From: Desulfobulbaceae bacterium
GTDB taxonomy: Bacteria; Desulfobacterota; Desulfobulbia; Desulfobulbales; Desulfocapsaceae
Length of the DNA: 64,000 nt
Assembly: GCA_011390165.1 (NCBI GenBank)
Contig: JAABSV010000004.1
Location: 1-64,000 of the forward strand
Reading direction: 5' to 3'
Made by a program: the position numbers and the translations under genes. The notes below the pieces were generated by a model. It was not told the DNA's origin. It made no database searches and worked only from the letters and a program-made list of their open reading frames with translations. Of this stretch, positions 1-8,486 are shown in pieces; position 1 is the first letter of the stretch, and every line of letters starts with the position of its first letter.

Positions 1-49
1 ACGACTATTTTAAAAAGTCGATGCGCGAGGAGTAACAACGAGGAGAACC

Positions 50-1240
50 ATGGCAATAGCCGAGAAGATGCAGCTGTTCGCGGAAAAGTCTTCCTGGATC
101 AGGAAAATGTTTGAAGAAGGGGCGCGGATGAAGGCCGCCCATGGTGCCGACCGGGTCTATGATTTCAGCCTCGGCAATCCGGACGCACCGCCGCCTGAGA
201 GGTACAACGAGGTGATCGCCGAGATAGTGCGAGACACCAGGCCGGGGGTGCACGCCTACATGCCCAACGGCGGCTACCCCTGGGTGCGGGAGGCGATTGC
301 CGCCCGGATCTCGCAGGAGCAGCAGGTAGCGGTGAGCCACGGCGACATGCTCATGACCTGCGGCGCCGCCGGCGGCTTGAATATCGTCATGAAGGCACTG
401 CTCAACCCGGGCGAAGAGGTGCTGGTCCTCGCCCCCTACTTTGTCGAGTACGGCTTTTATATCGACAACCATGGCGGGGTCAGCCGGGTGGTGCCGACCA
501 CCGCCGACTTCCAGCTCGATCTGGCCGCCATTGCCGCCGCCATCGGCGAGAAGACCAAGGCGATCATCATCAACTCCCCCAACAACCCCTGCGGCCAGAT
601 CTATCCGGCCGCCGACCTGCGGGCTCTGGGGGAACTCCTTGAAGAGGCTTCCGGGAAATTTGCCGGGCCGATCTACCTGATCGCCGACGAGCCGTACCGG
701 AAAATCGTCTACGACGGCCATGAGGTGCCCAGCATCTTCACCGCCTACCGCCACAGCATCGTCGTCTCCTCCTACTCCAAGGACCTCTCCCTGCCCGGCG
801 AGCGGATCGGCTATCTGGCGGTCCACCCGGAGATCAGCGAAAAGGCTGCCCTGCTCGATGCCCTGACTCTCGCCAACCGCATTCTCGGCTTCGTCAACGC
901 CCCGGCCCTGATGCAGCGGGTGGTGGCGGAGTTGCAGGAGGTGAGTGTCGATGTCAGCCTCTATGCCCGGCGCAAGGAGCTGATCTGCCAGGTACTCCGC
1001 CAGGCCGGTCTCGCCTTCGTCGAACCACCGGGGGCCTTTTACGTCTTTCCCAAGGCCCCCATCGCCGACGATGTCCGCTTCGCCGCCCTGCTCCAGGAGG
1101 AGCGGATTCTCACCGTCCCCGGAGTCGGTTTCGGTTCGCCCGGACATATCCGTATCGCCTTCTGCGTCCCGGACCAGACCATTGTCAAGGCCAGCGAAGG
1201 GTTCCAGCGGGCGGTGGCCAGGGCCAGGGAAATGGGCTGA
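50..1240 (+). CDS. PLP-dependent class I aminotransferase (aspartate aminotransferase-like)
   Basis: A 396-residue fold-type I aminotransferase that would move an amino group between an amino acid and a 2-oxoacid in the cytoplasm. Visible motifs are NSPNNPCG, the Asp-containing IADEPYRK, and SSYSKDLSLPGERIGY, whose Lys should form the PLP Schiff base. Arg in the C-terminal HIRIAF stretch fits carboxylate binding. An AGGAG-type ribosome site (gaggagaacc) sits just before ATG 50. The gene converges on der with only 2 nt between the stop codons. The substrate cannot be told from sequence: aspartate, alanine or aromatic amino acids are all possible. The 49 bases before it show no other gene. Confidence 0.9.
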   Translation: MAIAEKMQLFAEKSSWIRKMFEEGARMKAAHGADRVYDFSLGNPDAPPPERYNEVIAEIVRDTRPGVHAYMPNGGYPWVREAIAARISQEQQVAVSHGDMLMTCGAAGGLNIVMKALLNPGEEVLVLAPYFVEYGFYIDNHGGVSRVVPTTADFQLDLAAIAAAIGEKTKAIIINSPNNPCGQIYPAADLRALGELLEEASGKFAGPIYLIADEPYRKIVYDGHEVPSIFTAYRHSIVVSSYSKDLSLPGERIGYLAVHPEISEKAALLDALTLANRILGFVNAPALMQRVVAELQEVSVDVSLYARRKELICQVLRQAGLAFVEPPGAFYVFPKAPIADDVRFAALLQEERILTVPGVGFGSPGHIRIAFCVPDQTIVKASEGFQRAVARAREMG

Positions 1241-1242
1241 AG

Positions 1243-2595
1243 CTACTTCTTTCGCCGCTGGCTCTCCTTGTCCTTGAACACCAGCTGCAGCGGCACCTTG
1301 TCCAGGCCGAGCCCTTCCCGGTAGCGGTTGATCAGGTACCGCTCGTAGGAGAAATGCACCCCCTTGCTGCTGTTGGTCATCACCACGAATCTGGGCGGGC
1401 AGCTGCCGATCTGGGTGGTGTAGTAGAATTTCAGCCGCTTGTTCTTGTAGATCGGCGGTGAGTGCTGCTCCACCGCCTCCCGCAGCAGGGTGTTGAGGGC
1501 GGCGGTGGGGAAGGTGGCGGAGAACTGTCGATAGACCCCGCCGATCACCGGAAAGAGCCGTTTGATCCCATAGCCGGTGAGGGCCGAGACGGTGAGTATC
1601 GGGGCAAAGCCGAGGAACGGCAATACCCGGCCGACCTCCTCCAGTACCGCCTTCTGCCGCTTGCTGTCCCCCTCCAGCAGGTCCCATTTGTTGATCAGGA
1701 CAATGATCCCCTTCCCCTCATCGAGCACATAACCGATCACCTTGGTGTCCTGTTCGGTAATGCCGGTGCCGGCGTCGAGGAGGACGACCGCCACATCACA
1801 GCGGTGCATCGCCGCCAGTGACTTGAGGATACTGAACTTTTCCAGCTTCTCGGTGGTCTTGCCACGGCGGCGGATGCCGGCGGTATCAATGAAAAGATAG
1901 CTGTAGGCCCCTCTGGTAACCAGGGTGTCGACACTGTCCCGGGTGGTGCCGGCAATGGCCGAGACCAGCATCCGTTCCTCGCCGAGGATCTGGTTGATGA
2001 TCGACGACTTGCCGACGTTGGGCCGCCCGAAGAAGGCCACCTTCACCGTCTCCGGCGGCAGGTCGACCTCACTGCGATCGCTGTCGATGTCGGCACAGAG
2101 GGCCTCCATCACACTGGGAAAACCGTAGTTGTGTTCTGCCGAAAGCGGCCAGAGCTCGGCTACCCCCAGCTCATAGAAGGGGGCGAGCAACGGGGTCTCA
2201 TGCTCCGGGCCGTCGATCTTGTTGACCAGGTAGAAGACCTTTTTTTCGCTGCGGCGCAGCAGCTCCACCACCTCCCGGTCGGCGGCGGTGAGACCGTCCC
2301 GGCCATCAAGGAGGAGGAGAATGATATCGGCCTCGTCAATGGCCAGCATCGCCTGGTCACGAATATGGCCGACCAGGGCGTCCTCAGGGTTGTCGTCGAT
2401 GCCGCCGGTATCCACCAGGATGAAGGATTTCTCTTCCCAGACCACCCGCTGGTAGTGTCGGTCCCGGGTGACCCCGGGGGTGGGATCAACCAGGGCCTGT
2501 CGGGAACGGGTGATCCGGTTGAACAAGGTCGATTTGCCGACATTGGGTCGACCGATCAACGCCACTATCGGTACCGTAGAGTCTCCTGCTGTCAT
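1243..2595 (-). CDS. der: Ribosome-assembly GTPase Der (EngA)
   Basis: A 450-residue protein with two tandem GTPase domains and a C-terminal KH-like domain, the layout unique to Der, which matures the 50S ribosomal subunit. Domain 1 starts with GRPNVGKSTLF near residue 16 and has DTGGID and NKID. Domain 2 has GRPNVGKSSII near residue 190, DTAGIRRRGK and NKWD. The C-terminal part (KNKRLKFYYTTQIG, PPRFVVM) is the KH-like domain. It is the last gene of the minus-strand lipid A / sugar-nucleotide run and follows a tandem-repeat spacer. Family length is usual. Confidence 0.97.
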   Translation of the reverse strand: MTAGDSTVPIVALIGRPNVGKSTLFNRITRSRQALVDPTPGVTRDRHYQRVVWEEKSFILVDTGGIDDNPEDALVGHIRDQAMLAIDEADIILLLLDGRDGLTAADREVVELLRRSEKKVFYLVNKIDGPEHETPLLAPFYELGVAELWPLSAEHNYGFPSVMEALCADIDSDRSEVDLPPETVKVAFFGRPNVGKSSIINQILGEERMLVSAIAGTTRDSVDTLVTRGAYSYLFIDTAGIRRRGKTTEKLEKFSILKSLAAMHRCDVAVVLLDAGTGITEQDTKVIGYVLDEGKGIIVLINKWDLLEGDSKRQKAVLEEVGRVLPFLGFAPILTVSALTGYGIKRLFPVIGGVYRQFSATFPTAALNTLLREAVEQHSPPIYKNKRLKFYYTTQIGSCPPRFVVMTNSSKGVHFSYERYLINRYREGLGLDKVPLQLVFKDKESQRRKK

Positions 2596-2611
2596 GGTTG
2601 CACCTGCTAAA

Positions 2612-2683
2612 TTTGTTGTCTTTCTGCAAAGAGTTGTCTATCTGCAATTTGTTGTCTTTCTGCAATTTGTTGTCGATTCTCTC
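2612..2683. repeat. 18-bp tandem repeat upstream of der
   Basis: Four 18-bp units, starting at 2612, 2630, 2648 and 2666. Units 1 and 3 are identical (tttgttgtctttctgcaa), unit 2 differs at 4 positions and unit 4 is degenerate. The array ends 17 nt before the der start codon, in the spacer after the kinase gene. An open frame through it would encode a DNKLQK-type repeat, but I see no sign that it is translated. Confidence 0.9.
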
Positions 2684-2722
2684 TTCCCGGCGGCAACGGA
2701 CGCGCCCGGGCAAGGGGTGGTT

Positions 2723-3820
2723 TTACCGTGCCACCAGCGCCGCAACGGCACTGCCGGCGAGGGCACGGAGGGCCGGATAGGGGCGAAAGGCCTCTTCTTG
2801 CAGCCGCGCCGCCAGGGCGGTGAGGGCCGGGCCGAGAAAGGGGCGGAAGAAGGTTTTTCCCCGGATCTGACTGAGGAAGGCAAAGGCCCCGACGATCTGC
2901 AGGTTGCGCTGCAAAGCAAGGAAGGTGTAGTGGCGGCGAAAGGCCTCCTCACTCTGGCCACTGTTCTCGCCGGCCGCTTTGGCGATCTCGCCGATATAGG
3001 CGGCCAACAGCTCCTCCTGCCGCTCCTCCGCCAGGGCGGCGTAGGGGTCGATCAACAGGGAGGCTGGATCGTAGCCAAGAGGGCCAAGACGCCCCCCCTG
3101 GTAATCGATGAATCGAACCGCCCCCTCCTTGACCATGATATTGCGGCACTGGAAATCGCGGTGGAGAAAAAAATGGGCCGGTGCCCGGGCCGCCTCACCG
3201 GCGATCGCCCGCATCTCCTCCACCACCCCAAGGGGGACCTCCCGGCCAAGCAGCCCTTGCCAGAAGGCGCGCAGAAAGTAGGTGGACTCCTTCTCGACCA
3301 TCACCGCCAAATCGTAACGTGGTGTATCCCAGCACCAGGTAGGATCAAAGCCCAGGGCGCCGGCCCGCTGCATCACCGCCAGCCCTTTGAGGGCGGCCCG
3401 GTAGCAGCTCTTAGCCTCCCCCGCCGGATGGCTCTTGCCGGCCGCTTCGGCGGCAACGATATCGTGCAGGCGGACATCACCCAGGTCTTCCACCAGCAGC
3501 AGGCCGCTCTCTTCATCGCAGGCAAAGAGCTCCGGCAGCGGCACCTCTCTGGCCCGAAGATGGCGACCTATCCGCCAGGCGGCCCGGGACTCGGCCAGTT
3601 CAGCCTGGCTCTGGCCACCGGGGGCGATCAGCAGCCACCCCTCGCCCAGCGAACCGAGGCGCCAGAAACGGCGGCTGGAGCCGTCTGCGGCCAGGCTGCG
3701 GCAACCGGTGTCGAGCAGTCGCTCTGCCTCACGCCGGGAAGAGAGGCCGGCCGCCAGCAGCAGTTCCACCGCCCGTCCGGCCAGGGCTGGTTCGATTATT
3801 CGCTCCTCCTGCTGACGCAT
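2723..3820 (-). CDS. AmgK-like aminoglycoside-phosphotransferase-fold sugar kinase
   Basis: About 365 residues of the APH/choline-kinase fold. The catalytic loop reads LHRDFQCRNIMV and the metal-binding segment FIDYQGGRLGPLGYDPASL. Both closely resemble AmgK, the anomeric N-acetylmuramate/N-acetylglucosamine kinase of peptidoglycan recycling. The gene follows a sugar-1-phosphate nucleotidyltransferase on the same strand, the usual amgK-murU pairing, so phosphorylation of MurNAc or GlcNAc at C1 is the best guess. The ATG at 3820 (MRQQEER) was chosen because all upstream sequence is repeat-derived and low complexity. A GTG 15 nt earlier, behind a GGGGGAG, is an alternative start. A generic phosphotransferase acting on another sugar is not excluded. 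Confidence 0.75.
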   Translation of the reverse strand: MRQQEERIIEPALAGRAVELLLAAGLSSRREAERLLDTGCRSLAADGSSRRFWRLGSLGEGWLLIAPGGQSQAELAESRAAWRIGRHLRAREVPLPELFACDEESGLLLVEDLGDVRLHDIVAAEAAGKSHPAGEAKSCYRAALKGLAVMQRAGALGFDPTWCWDTPRYDLAVMVEKESTYFLRAFWQGLLGREVPLGVVEEMRAIAGEAARAPAHFFLHRDFQCRNIMVKEGAVRFIDYQGGRLGPLGYDPASLLIDPYAALAEERQEELLAAYIGEIAKAAGENSGQSEEAFRRHYTFLALQRNLQIVGAFAFLSQIRGKTFFRPFLGPALTALAARLQEEAFRPYPALRALAGSAVAALVAR

Positions 3821-3880
3821 CGCTTGGCTCGTCACCACTCCCCCTGCCGTCCGTGCTCCTGCTTGCGCTCCATATCCCAT

Positions 3881-3940
3881 TCCCTGTTCCGCTCTTTGTC
3901 CCGCTCCCTGTCCTGTTCCCTGTCCAGCTCCCTCTCCTGC
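3881..3940. repeat. 12-bp tandem repeat between the nucleotidyltransferase and kinase genes
   Basis: Five consecutive 12-bp units (tccctgttccgc, tctttgtcccgc, tccctgtcctgt, tccctgtccagc, tccctctcctgc). The array begins 61 nt upstream of the kinase start at 3820 and ends one base before the nucleotidyltransferase stop codon. Confidence 0.88.
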
Positions 3941-3941
3941 T

Positions 3942-4841
3942 CTAGGATAGGTCGGCTGAGACGATGCGGTCAACCAGCCGGCAGTCGGCCGGGATCTCGA
4001 CACCATCCCACACCACCACCCGGGCGAGGTGGCAACGGTCACCGATACGGGCGGCACCCACCGCCCCCCACTCGCCCAGCTGCACCTCCCCGCCCAGCTC
4101 GGCGGCCGGGTCAACCAGCCAGGGGCCGGTGCCGGGGCCCAGTTCCGGCCATCGGGGGAGAGTGCCGGTGAGCAGGCCCCGGTGCAGCTCGAGGTAATCG
4201 GCCGGGGTCCCGATATCGGTCCAGAAGGCGCCGTCTATCCGCTGGCAGGCTATCTTCTCGCCGGCCGCCAGCAGCAGCCGGTACTGGTCGATGATGCAGG
4301 AGGGGCGGTCGCTGGCGATGGCGGCCAGTACCCGGGGAGAGACCACCTGCAGACCGGTGAAGGCCAGCTGGCGGTGCCCTGGCTGCCGGCCGAAAGCGAC
4401 CACCTGCCCGGCCTCAACCGAAACATTGTTGAAGCGGGGAAAATCGTGCATCGCCAGGGTTACCGGGCTGTCACCGGCGCAATGGCGGCGGTACAGGGCG
4501 AGCAGGTCGATATCGTGGTAGATGTCGCCGTTGCAGACCAGCAGCGGTTCATCGCGAAAAAGCGGCAGGGCGGCCCGCAGGCCGCCGCCGGTGCCGAGAA
4601 TCTGCCGCTCCTCCTGCACCACCACCTGCCTGTGGAGGGGGTGGGCGCGCAGGGCGGTGACGATCTGCCCGCGCAGGTGGTGGCAATTGACCACCAGATG
4701 GTCGAAACCAAGCCGGCTGAGCCGCTCGATGAGGAGCAGGAGAAGCGGCCGGTTGAGCAGTGGAAAGAGCGGCTTCGGCCGCAACCGGCTGTGCGGTAGG
4801 AGCCTGGTTCCAAAACCTGCCGCCAGGATCATCGCTTGCAT
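3942..4841 (-). CDS. MurU-like sugar-1-phosphate nucleotidyltransferase
   Basis: About 299 residues. The N-terminus carries the nucleotidyltransferase signature LAAGFGTRLLPHSRLRPKPL, then the NGD metal motif (LLVCNGDIYHD) and FWTDIGTPADYLELH. The C-terminal 70 residues resemble the left-handed beta-helix tail of mannose- or glucose-1-phosphate nucleotidyltransferases, so the protein is longer than classical MurU (about 225 residues). It would make a UDP-, GDP- or dTDP-sugar from NTP and sugar-1-phosphate. The next gene is an AmgK-like kinase, which favours UDP-MurNAc synthesis, but this is inference. The start is ATG 4841 (MQAMILAAG) behind GAAGGG; an in-frame ATG at 4868 is less likely. Confidence 0.75.
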   Translation of the reverse strand: MQAMILAAGFGTRLLPHSRLRPKPLFPLLNRPLLLLLIERLSRLGFDHLVVNCHHLRGQIVTALRAHPLHRQVVVQEERQILGTGGGLRAALPLFRDEPLLVCNGDIYHDIDLLALYRRHCAGDSPVTLAMHDFPRFNNVSVEAGQVVAFGRQPGHRQLAFTGLQVVSPRVLAAIASDRPSCIIDQYRLLLAAGEKIACQRIDGAFWTDIGTPADYLELHRGLLTGTLPRWPELGPGTGPWLVDPAAELGGEVQLGEWGAVGAARIGDRCHLARVVVWDGVEIPADCRLVDRIVSADLS

Positions 4842-4976
4842 GCTGGACCCTTCGCCATCTGCTGCCACGAGTGGGATGGTTGAGCGGACAAGCCGTCGCC
4901 AACTGCCGCCATGGGGAGACTGGTCGGAAAAGAGGGCGCCGCTGGCAAGGGTACAAAAAAACGGGGGGGCGGTTCT

Positions 4977-5816
4977 CTACTCGAGCAGCAGGCTGCCGTC
5001 GGCGGACTCCCGTACCCCCACCACCACGATGCCAGCCGCGTTGGCGGCGGCCACCATCTCTTTGCGGTCAAAGAGAAGTGATTGTCCTGCCTCCACCGCC
5101 AGCACCGCCCCGCCGACCCTGGCCAGGTTACGGACCGTATTGAGGCCGGTGGCCGGCAGATCGAAACGGAAATCCTGGCCGGGTTTTTTCACCTTCACCA
5201 CCACCACCTTTTCCCCGCCCAGTTCTCCGCCGCGGAGGATGGTGGCATCGGTCCCCTCGATCGCCTCAACCGCCAGCACCGTCCCCTCCTTGACCACCAC
5301 ACACTGGCCGATATCAAGGGCGCCGATCCCCCGAGCCTGCTGCCAGCCGAAGAGGATATCGTGGCGCTGCTGCCGGTTTGGTTTGGCCCGGGTGAGGATA
5401 CCGGCGGGAAAGAGAAGGTGGTCGAGGTAGAGGGTCGACTCGCGGACCACGATCCCCTCCCCCTCGAGGGCCTGGGCGATGGCCCGGAGAATGGCATCGT
5501 CCTGTTTCCGGTCGATCTTGTTCCACAGGGACAGGGCCTTGAAATCGGGGAGGACATCGCGGAAGATTCTGGTCTTGGTGATGGTACCAAGAAAGACGGT
5601 CTCTGCCGCCCCCTCATTGTGCAGGTAGGAGATCACCCGGCCCAACTGTCCGAGTTTGACCCAGCATACCCCGTCGGCCTCTTCGGCCACCTGCGGATCG
5701 GTCTCTCCCCGGTGGGCCACCACCACCACCCGCCGGCCAGCGGCACGGGCGGCGGCAATGAACAACAGGGGGAACTGGCCGCCGCCGGCGATCACCCCGA
5801 TACTCTCTCCAGCCAT
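4977..5816 (-). CDS. lpxI: UDP-2,3-diacylglucosamine pyrophosphatase LpxI
   Basis: About 279 residues of the LpxI (former DUF1009) family, which hydrolyses UDP-2,3-diacylglucosamine to lipid X in lipid A synthesis and replaces LpxH in many alpha- and deltaproteobacteria. The N-terminus has the GVIAGGGQFP signature. The C-terminal catalytic domain contains IEGTDATILRGGE, KVKKPGQDFRFDLPATGLNT and AGQSLLFDRKEM. It lies 11 nt after lpxA on the same strand. The start was set at ATG 5816, since an upstream ATG at 5906 would overlap lpxA by about 80 nt. Confidence 0.93.
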   Translation of the reverse strand: MAGESIGVIAGGGQFPLLFIAAARAAGRRVVVVAHRGETDPQVAEEADGVCWVKLGQLGRVISYLHNEGAAETVFLGTITKTRIFRDVLPDFKALSLWNKIDRKQDDAILRAIAQALEGEGIVVRESTLYLDHLLFPAGILTRAKPNRQQRHDILFGWQQARGIGALDIGQCVVVKEGTVLAVEAIEGTDATILRGGELGGEKVVVVKVKKPGQDFRFDLPATGLNTVRNLARVGGAVLAVEAGQSLLFDRKEMVAAANAAGIVVVGVRESADGSLLLE

Positions 5817-5827
5817 TGATACCGCGC

Positions 5828-6625
5828 TCAGTCCTCTATCGTCTGTTTGACCACGCCCCGCTTCGAATCCTCGAAGAATTTGACCAGAATCTGTACCTCG
5901 GCACAATCGGGAAACTCCTTCCGGGCCACCTCGATGGCGTCCTTCATCAGCAGATTGGGGGTACGGAAGATAATCCGGTAGGCGGTTTCCAGATTCCTGA
6001 TCGTCTCCCGGCTGAAACCGTTCCGTTTCAGCCCCACCTTGTTCACCCCGGAGATGCGGGTGCGGTTTCTGGTCCCGGCCAGGATCACGTAGGGTGGAAC
6101 GTCGAGGCTGATCCCGGAGACTCCGCCGATATAGCTGAAGGTACCGATCCGGCAGAACTGATGGACCGCCACCAGCCCGCCGATGGAGGCCCGGTCGCCC
6201 ACCTCGACGTGGCCGGCAAGGGTAGCGACGTTGGCCATGATCACATTGTTGCCGATCCGGCAGTCGTGGGCGATATGGATATAGGCCATGAACAGGTTGT
6301 TGTTGCCGATCACCGTCCGCGCATGCCCGCCCGGGGTGCCCCGGTGGATGGAGGCGTATTCGCGGATCTGGTTGTCGGCGCCGATCACCAGTTCGGTGGG
6401 CTCACCCTTATAGCTCAGGTCCTGCGGCGCCCCGCCGACCACGGCAAAGGAGCCGATGTAGTTGCGCGGGCCGATGGTGGTCGGACCGGAGACAACGGCG
6501 TGCGCCGCCACCCGGGTATCGGCGGCGATCTTCACCCCGGCCTCGATGACGGCGTAGGGGCCGACTTCGACAGTCGAATCGAGCTCGGCACGGGGGTCAA
6601 CTACTGCAGTTGGATGTATGGACAT
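5828..6625 (-). CDS. lpxA: UDP-N-acetylglucosamine O-acyltransferase LpxA
   Basis: A 265-residue hexapeptide-repeat acyltransferase that performs the first step of lipid A synthesis in the cytosol. It starts MSIHPTAVVDPRAELDS and runs through left-handed beta-helix coils (VEVGPYAVIEAGVKI, IGNNVIMANVATLAG) with the conserved VAVHQFCRIG and GVNKVGLKRNGF segments. The usual length is about 260. The catalytic His should be in the AGHVEVGDRASIGGLVAVHQ region. It sits between fabZ and lpxI in the same-strand cluster. The roughly 180 bp between fabZ and lpxA hold no gene I can support. Confidence 0.97.
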   Translation of the reverse strand: MSIHPTAVVDPRAELDSTVEVGPYAVIEAGVKIAADTRVAAHAVVSGPTTIGPRNYIGSFAVVGGAPQDLSYKGEPTELVIGADNQIREYASIHRGTPGGHARTVIGNNNLFMAYIHIAHDCRIGNNVIMANVATLAGHVEVGDRASIGGLVAVHQFCRIGTFSYIGGVSGISLDVPPYVILAGTRNRTRISGVNKVGLKRNGFSRETIRNLETAYRIIFRTPNLLMKDAIEVARKEFPDCAEVQILVKFFEDSKRGVVKQTIED

Positions 6626-6804
6626 AATCAGTCGGGATTTGTTGGGAAGATATTTTCTAGTGGAAGCCGGCCACGAGGGCTGCTTTGCTTACCTGCTTTT
6701 GCCTGCAAATGCAAGGTCTTTTCCTCAGCAAGGCCCTTTCATCCGCCCCGTACTGCCCCAGAATTGGCGCGCAAATGGTGCGAAATGGCGCACTATGCGA
6801 GGGC

Positions 6805-7257
6805 TCAGGAGAAGGATGCCATGAGTTCAGCCTCTGCCACCACCTTCCCCTCGACCCTGGCAACGCCGCTCATCACCGAGATGCCCCGCTTCTGCTTGAC
6901 CAGGTCGAGCGTGAAGAACAGCTGGTCGCCGGGGACCACCGGCTTGCGGAACCTCGCTTTGTCGATGCCGGCAAAAAAGAGCAGTTTCTGGCCGATCGCC
7001 TCAGGGTTGGCGTAGTAGGCCATGATCCCACCCACCTGCGCCATCCCTTCCAGAATGAGCACCCCGGGCATCACCGGCTGGCCGGGAAAATGGCCTTGAA
7101 AAAACTGCTCGTTGAAGGTGACATTTTTCAAGCCGACGATCTGTTTCCCCGCCTCCATCGAGATGATCCGGTCGACCATGACGAAGGGGTAACGGTGCGG
7201 CAGCAATTTTAAAATTTCTAGAATATCAATTTGTTCCGGTATCACAACGGCGCTCAT
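6805..7257 (-). CDS. fabZ: 3-hydroxyacyl-ACP dehydratase FabZ
   Basis: About 150 residues of the hot-dog fold. The signature [14 protein letters not shown] carries the catalytic His, and [19 protein letters not shown] carries the second active-site region. It dehydrates 3-hydroxyacyl-ACP in fatty-acid elongation and competes with LpxA and LpxD for hydroxyacyl-ACP, which explains its usual place between those genes. The start is ATG 7257 behind GGAGG. The start region overlaps the 3' end of lpxD by about 32 nt, suggesting translational coupling. Confidence 0.97.
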   Translation of the reverse strand: MSAVVIPEQIDILEILKLLPHRYPFVMVDRIISMEAGKQIVGLKNVTFNEQFFQGHFPGQPVMPGVLILEGMAQVGGIMAYYANPEAIGQKLLFFAGIDKARFRKPVVPGDQLFFTLDLVKQKRGISVMSGVARVEGKVVAEAELMASFS

Positions 7258-8350
7258 CGGCAACCTCCTCGCTCTGCTCGCTCTCGTCCCGGCCAGTCAA
7301 TCCGGCGAGGAATCTGCTCTGTTTGCGCACGGCGGCCTGCAACTCCGGCAGGCGGGCATAGACCGCCGCGCATTTTGCCCACTGGCGGACCGGAATCGCC
7401 GGCGACCCGCCCACCGTAGTCCCCGGGGGAAGGTTCTGGTGCACCCCGCCCTGTGCCGCCACCATCGACCGGTCACCAATGTTCAGATGTCCTGCCACCC
7501 CGACCTGGCCGCCCAACACCACATTGCGGCCAAGGGTGGTCGAACCGGCAATACCCACCTGGGCCACCAGCAGCGAGTGGGGGCCGACCTCGACGTTGTG
7601 GCCGATCTGGACGAGGTTGTCGATCTTGCTGCCGGCACCGATGCGGGTGACACCGTAGGTCCCCCGGTCGACACAGCAGTTGGCGCCGATCTCCACATCA
7701 TCCTCGATGACCACCGTGCCGGTCTGTGGACGTTTGCAGTGTACTCCTTCTTCGGTAGTGGCATAACCGTAGCCGTCACTCCCCACCACCGTGCCGGCAT
7801 GGATCTCCACCCGGCAGCCGATCCGGCAGCCAGGGTAGACGGTGACATTGGCGTGGATAATGCTGTCGTCGCCAACCTCCACCCCTGCACCGAGAACCAC
7901 TCCCGCTTCGATCAGCACCCGTTCGCCCAGACTTACCCGCTCAGCCAGTACCGCCATTGGCCCGACCGTCACCTCAACTCCGATCCGGCACTCGTCGCCG
8001 ACCGAGGCCCGGGGATGGATTCCCCTGGCGACAAAGGGGCTGGCAAGAAAATGTTGATGGACCAGGGCCGATGCCAGATAGGGGTCGCGCACCCGGATCA
8101 AGGGGATGGTCGCTGCCCCGGCGAAGGTTCGCGGCACAATGACCGCCCCGGCCCGGCACCCTTCCGGCAGGCCCTTTACCCCCTTGACGAGAAAGGTGAT
8201 CTCCTCCGGACCGGCACTTTCCAACGGGGCAAATCCGGCAATGGCGATGCTGCCATCGCCATCCACCTCTCCTTGCACCATTGTGGCCAGGGCCACCACG
8301 GTCAATCGTTTTTGGTCGGCGGCGCTGCCCGCCTCTTCCTCCCGCGCCAT
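7226..8350 (-). CDS. lpxD: UDP-3-O-acylglucosamine N-acyltransferase LpxD
   Basis: About 374 residues. The N-terminal uridine-binding domain ([18 protein letters not shown]) is followed by hexapeptide beta-helix repeats and a C-terminal helical tail. Key segments are [22 protein letters not shown], given here only as a region near residue 245, and [17 protein letters not shown], which holds the catalytic-type His. It is the third acylation step of lipid A synthesis. The start is ATG 8350 behind GGAG; a GTG 6 nt upstream is also possible. The C-terminus (about 30 residues rich in Glu and Ser) overlaps fabZ. A 14-bp tandem repeat lies upstream. Confidence 0.96.
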   Translation of the reverse strand: MAREEEAGSAADQKRLTVVALATMVQGEVDGDGSIAIAGFAPLESAGPEEITFLVKGVKGLPEGCRAGAVIVPRTFAGAATIPLIRVRDPYLASALVHQHFLASPFVARGIHPRASVGDECRIGVEVTVGPMAVLAERVSLGERVLIEAGVVLGAGVEVGDDSIIHANVTVYPGCRIGCRVEIHAGTVVGSDGYGYATTEEGVHCKRPQTGTVVIEDDVEIGANCCVDRGTYGVTRIGAGSKIDNLVQIGHNVEVGPHSLLVAQVGIAGSTTLGRNVVLGGQVGVAGHLNIGDRSMVAAQGGVHQNLPPGTTVGGSPAIPVRQWAKCAAVYARLPELQAAVRKQSRFLAGLTGRDESEQSEEVADERRCDTGTN

Positions 8351-8430
8351 CTCCACTCCATTTGTTATGAAACTGGTTGCTCTAGGGTTGGCCGGTTATC
8401 GCACCGGCTGCCGCTCTCTGGTCTGATTGG

Positions 8431-8486
8431 CCGGCATGTCGGGACCGGCATGATTAAGCCGGCATGTTCAGGCCGGCATGGGATCA
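8431..8486. repeat. 14-bp tandem repeat upstream of lpxD
   Basis: Four exact-period 14-bp units (ccggcatgtcggga, ccggcatgattaag, ccggcatgttcagg, ccggcatgggatca) share the core CCGGCATG. The last unit contains the stop codon of the preceding gene, so the array fills most of the spacer before lpxD. Confidence 0.92.

Noticed and set aside
2468-4171. 567-codon open frame on the plus strand opposite the kinase and nucleotidyltransferase genes
   Set aside because: It runs through tandem repeats and antisense to conserved genes, with an Arg/Pro/Ser-rich product and no ribosome site.
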